A DNA stretch of 64,000 bases from Girardinichthys multiradiatus (Eukaryota; Chordata; Actinopteri; Cyprinodontiformes; Goodeidae): assembly GCF_021462225.1 (NCBI RefSeq), contig NC_061808.1:16715119-16779118 (forward strand). The letters are read 5' to 3'. Of this stretch, positions 60,216 through 64,000 are shown piece after piece. The stretch's first letter is position 1; every line of letters starts with the position of its first letter. A program made the position numbers and the translations under genes. The notes beneath the pieces were generated by a model that saw only the letters and a list, made by a program, of their open reading frames with translations, was not told the DNA's origin and made no database searches.

Positions 60216-61040
60216 ATGAAATAAAACACAAAAAATTCTGACTAGCAACAAGAGCAATTCAAGATAACTTCCATCACATTTTGACAGAAAAATGCTTATC
60301 AAGATATCTCAGGTGAAATCAGTGGGTCATGCATCCATAATAACATTTCAAGATATCTCAAACTTAATTATGACTAGTTAAAATTACATTTTAAGATATA
60401 TGAATTTAAAAATAATATGCATAAGGCCCCCTAGTCCTGCCACTGAGCTATCCAAACTGTTGCCTGCAGAATTTTGGCTGGCTGCAATTGTGCTGGTTAT
60501 TTGGAAAAAATGTCAGAAAATGCCACAATATTGAAAGAGCTCAGCAGTATGGGATATGCGGAAAACACGAACTTTGTGTACTTGAATACTGCTTAATTCT
60601 GACTTGAATGATCATCTGACTAGTCAGAATGATAATTTAAGATATCTGAAATACAAAGGCTATGTAGATAAAAAAAAAAGTTTGACATCTTAAAAGGAAT
60701 TGTGACTAGTGAAAAAGACAGTTCTAGATATCTCTAACCTTGTTTTGCACAGTCACTATTTGCTTTCACAACTCAATACAAAAAGAGAGATATGTCAAAT
60801 TTACTTTATGACTTGTCATAATTTAATTATCTGAAATATATGTTTTAGATAGTCAGCAATTTATTGCTGATATCTTCAATTGGAGCCTCCATACAACTCA
60901 ATGGTAAATCTGATGTCATTTATACTAGTCGAATGTAATTAGAGATATCTCAAATTGGTATTTTGCGTAGTCAAAGTATAATTAGAGATATCTTAAGTAA
61001 CTATGTCTAGTCATTAATAAATTTCAGATGTCTGGAATGG
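60216..61040. repeat. Degenerate array of AGATATCT-centred units
   Basis: The palindrome AGATATCT (or one-base variants) recurs near 60301, 60351, 60393, 60638, 60725, 60786, 60870, 60943 and 60986. It is commonly accompanied by TGACTAGTCA-like words (60372, 60618, 60683, 60934, 61008) and AATT spacers. Local spacing is often 40-60 bp. It looks like a decayed satellite or the internal repeats of a DNA transposon. The family is not recognised. Confidence 0.6.
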
Positions 61041-62539
61041 AAGTATGGTGAAGCCGATTTTACGTTAGAAGGGCCTGCCATAGTGCGTCTGCACCTCTTC
61101 ACTACTCCAGAGACCCACGAGTCATTTCCAAACTCTTTCCTCTTCAGAATTGTGCTCTATGTATGTTTTTCTTTTCTTCTTCTACTCAAATGTGCTGCTC
61201 TTACGTCACATTGTATGCTCAACGGCACACATTCACACTGCAAGCAAACTGCTCCAGGGTCCGGATAAATCGTGCCAAGACTGGTGTTCTGTCAAGTCAA
61301 GATACCTTGTCAGATCGGAACAAAATGACAGCTATATCTGTTAGACAAGCATACCCCTAACCCTACCCAAATCCTTAACACTCTTATCTCTAACCCTAAC
61401 ACTTAACCTAACCCCATCATGTACTTAGCAATTGTCATCTGTATGCTGAACTGATGGCTGCTATTCACATGGTGGAATAATTCTTCAATGCATGCACATT
61501 AAAACAACTTATGCTACTAATAACGCATTGTATGCTACTCTGATATGTATGCCTGCGATGAGGGAACACCGGCAGTTGTAACTGTGCCAGGGTATGGTTC
61601 TCTGGTCTGTTTCAGGGTCTGGGATTGGTTCACACTGGCATGGTCACTCCAGAAACCGGATTCTGGAACAGTATAAAGCGTCCCGAAGGTTTGGTGTGAA
61701 AGCACTGTCAATAGAATTCATGGAGGAATGTTCTATGGCTGCAAGTTTAGGGTATAAATAGATAATACTGCTTTATTAGTCAGATTGAAGGTAAAAAAAA
61801 AAAAAGTGTTGAAAAAGTGGGAAGATGGAAATTTTCAAAGATTTGAGTGAAAGATCCAAAGTTGTTATCAATGAAAAGGAAATTGAAACAGATTTCTGTA
61901 GCAGTCTTACTATGGAGTCAGACATAGAGGGTTGAAACAAGTTGCTTCATAGAGTGAGACTAAAAAGGGAGAAATAAAGTGTTATCTGAACCGGCTGATC
62001 TCAGATTTCTTCAGATCGGAGCATGATGTGTTGCAGTTTAAGATTTTTTAGCCCATTTCCTGTTGTCCAAAGGGTTCTTTTTAAGTGGTTCTACAGAACT
62101 GGCAGTAATTAGGCATAGGCGTGGTTGGTGAAATTTAACTCAGCTGTCAAAAAATGTGGTTTCTATAGATTCCTTTTAGTTTCCTGTTCTGATAAAGTAA
62201 TGGGCTATATTTCCCATCCATGGACAGAAGAGGTGGCTAACATTAGCAGGAAAATCTAAAGCCCAACTGTGGCAGATTGATTCCAATTTTTCCATCCACA
62301 CAAACGTGAACACGGGTACACTCAGAAGCTGAATACAAAGATTTGCTTTATGTAAAGGGTGGTACAGACAGGGTGGTACAAGTGCGGCTACAGTTGAAGC
62401 TTGTCCCCAGGGACAAACAGGAAACATTGAGTTATATATGTGAGTAGGTGAGATGGTCACAGAAGAGCTTGTAAATAACTTCACTGTACAGGTATAGTTC
62501 TTCACTTCAGAGGACAATGAAACAAGTTGTGAATGTGAT
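61041..62539. other. Intergenic sequence, telomere-like motif patch
   Basis: Contains a short degenerate run of CCCTAA-type words at 61354-61416 (CCCCTAACCCTACCC, CTAACCCTAACACTTAACC). Overlapping short frames at 61083-61360 have no domains. Nothing else is assigned. Confidence 0.45.
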
Positions 62540-63732
62540 TATTATAAAACAGTCTTTATTTAGATTCATTTTCTCTTCTCAGTATCACTGTAAAATATGT
62601 TTCGTAAAGCAGAAAAATAAATAAAACTGAATAATAAATGCACTGTGGTCATGAGGTCTGCAGCTACGATGTTAGACAGTTACTGTTCCATTTTGACAAC
62701 AAAATAGCAAAGAAGCTATTCATGAAAAAAATATATTCCCATGATTGTCGAACTGACTTCTGAGCACCAATGCTTCCATTTCAAGATTTAACCCTGTAAT
62801 GTTCTCTATGGTTAGGAGGCTGTACATCACCTCACTATAGCAGTTTGTTCCTGGATTTGGTCCAAACATCTGGAGATTATAACCTGACTCCTGAACACGC
62901 AGTAATGACGTGTATTTCGTTGAGTATGTCTAGCATATAGGTAGAAATATAAGCATGTGAACGACTTCAATGTTTTCGACAACAGTTAAAACTACAAAAC
63001 ACACTCACACATACAACTCATATTAGGTTCTAAAGTAAACCATTCAATGGCATCATGGCCAAGGAAGAAATGAGGCTGTCAAATTGATGTTAAACTGTAA
63101 TACTTTTAGGATGTACGTTTCACAGTAGTCTGAATGCCCTGAGATTGATAAGTAGGTTAAAAAAGTCTTTAGAACAAAAAAGGCACTTCTCTTCCTATTA
63201 TGATACACAGTACTAATAGGCAAACTCTAAACTATAATATGTATCTTAAAATGTCAAATAACTAATTGGCAAAGCAACAGTCTGTTTTGTTTCAACTAAG
63301 CTAATGACAATAAACATCATTTTGTAGGCAGGGCTATTAATCTTATCATTATAGTCTTTAAAACTCTGCGGCAAGTACAAAAATCAGACTAAAACTGATC
63401 TAAAACTTGAAGTATGAGTCATTTTCCTGTGGTCTCAAATACACTTATCTAAACATCACACATACATACTGTTTCATTGATCACACAATGAATCATATAT
63501 GAAAGCAGATGAGGTTAAGTTAAAAAGTTCTCAGGATCCTGTTTCATATTGAAATGTTGGTCACTTTGTAAGACAAAATGTCAACAAAAAAAACTAATTT
63601 CAAGCATTTTGACAAAAGCTCTTTTTTCCCATTTTCAACCAATCCAGTAAACCAGTGATTGTTCACTTGTCTGTGATTCATCAGTTCTTTCCCTCCAAAA
63701 CTTTGCCATGGTTACCCAGAAGCGAAAAAGGC
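62540..63732 (-). other. Putative 3' UTR of the SLC22-family gene
   Basis: Continuous sequence downstream (on the - strand) of the SLC22 stop codon. AATAAA on the - strand at 62555-62560 is a candidate poly(A) signal, giving a 3' UTR of about 1.2 kb. No open frame or splice site of note was seen. Inferred only. Confidence 0.4.
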
Positions 63733-63927
63733 TTAGGCCTTAACTTTGTGCTGGTTTAGCTCCATCCCATCCTCTGCGTCTTTGTTGCCAGGTGTTGACT
63801 TCTTCTTACTGGGGTCTTGTCCAAGAGACTTGGCCTCTTCTATGGTGGTGGGGAGAGGTTTGCCCAAGGTCTCAGGTAAGAGCAACGTCAGCACTCCAAT
63901 AATGAATGCCAGAATTCCCACAATGAG
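63733..63927 (-). CDS. SLC22-family organic ion transporter, last coding exon
   Basis: 195 nt on the - strand, from the acceptor TTTTACAG (just above 63927) to TAA at 63733-63735, phase 0. It encodes LIVGILAFIIGVLTLLL, the final (twelfth) membrane helix. The SLC22 signature LPETLGKPLPTTIEEAKSLG and a hydrophilic cytoplasmic C-tail rich in Lys and Asp follow. The PETxGxPLPxTIEEA motif after the last helix places it in the organic cation/carnitine transporter family. Residues resemble both SLC22A16 and the OCT group, so the member is not named. The other exons lie beyond the window. It is convergent with ust. Confidence 0.85.
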   Translation of the reverse strand, partial: LIVGILAFIIGVLTLLLPETLGKPLPTTIEEAKSLGQDPSKKKSTPGNKDAEDGMELNQHKVKA

Positions 63928-64000
63928 CTGTAAAATGATTGTAATAAATAAAACAATTCTATACCTTTTATTGATAAAGCATGTAAAATAAGAATATGAC
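63928..64000 (-). other. SLC22-family gene, last intron (partial)
   Basis: AT-rich sequence upstream of the acceptor on the - strand. It runs off the window. Confidence 0.7.

Overview
This window is vertebrate nuclear DNA, almost certainly from a teleost fish. It has large introns with GT-AG splice sites and is densely filled with fish-type transposable elements: Tc1/mariner DNA transposons, sushi-like Ty3/gypsy LTRs, L2/CR1 and RTE LINEs, and SINE remnants. No bacterial or viral gene organisation is present.

The window is built around one host gene, ust (uronyl 2-O-sulfotransferase), on the + strand. Seven coding exons are visible (20038-20081, 27727-27882, 46482-46561, 46674-46827, 56429-56526, 56616-56773, 57067-57359). 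Their phases join into one frame encoding about 327 residues, including both PAPS-binding motifs and the catalytic-histidine region. The first exon, which should carry the cytoplasmic tail and membrane anchor, is not seen and probably lies upstream. At the right edge, on the - strand, the last coding exon of an SLC22-family transporter (63733-63927) faces ust tail to tail. The two genes have no evident mechanistic link.

Layout: 1-20037 is ust intron 1. It holds a degraded DD36E Tc1 element (317-1502), a Sleeping-Beauty-lineage fragment, a hidden ~145-bp tandem repeat (3365-4040), a solo LTR (5514-5993), a LINE fragment, and a broken gypsy element (7193-12476) invaded by two younger solo LTRs. 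It also holds a 1.47-kb retrovirus-like LTR (13474-14941) and a perfect 21-bp hairpin (19298-19344). Intron 2 (20082-27726) has the first of three sister DD34E Tc1 copies. Intron 3 (27883-46481) has the other two copies set in a long inverted duplication, a nearly intact DD36E Tc1 element (36133-37402), and an L2-like LINE (39850-44800) split by a 2.7-kb G-rich insertion. Intron 5 (46828-56428) has another solo LTR, a second L2 copy with a nested MITE, a Tc1 remnant split by a LINE tail, and a SINE. The intergenic stretch 57360-63732 includes a degenerate AGATATCT repeat array (60216-61040).

No wholly new biological system is claimed. The points most worth following up are the layered transposon history, which can be dated from nesting and target-site duplications, the inverted duplication around two Tc1 copies, the long LTR with CRE, TATA and polypurine tract, and several repeats that I could not assign to a known family. 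All family names come from reading motifs, not from database searches.
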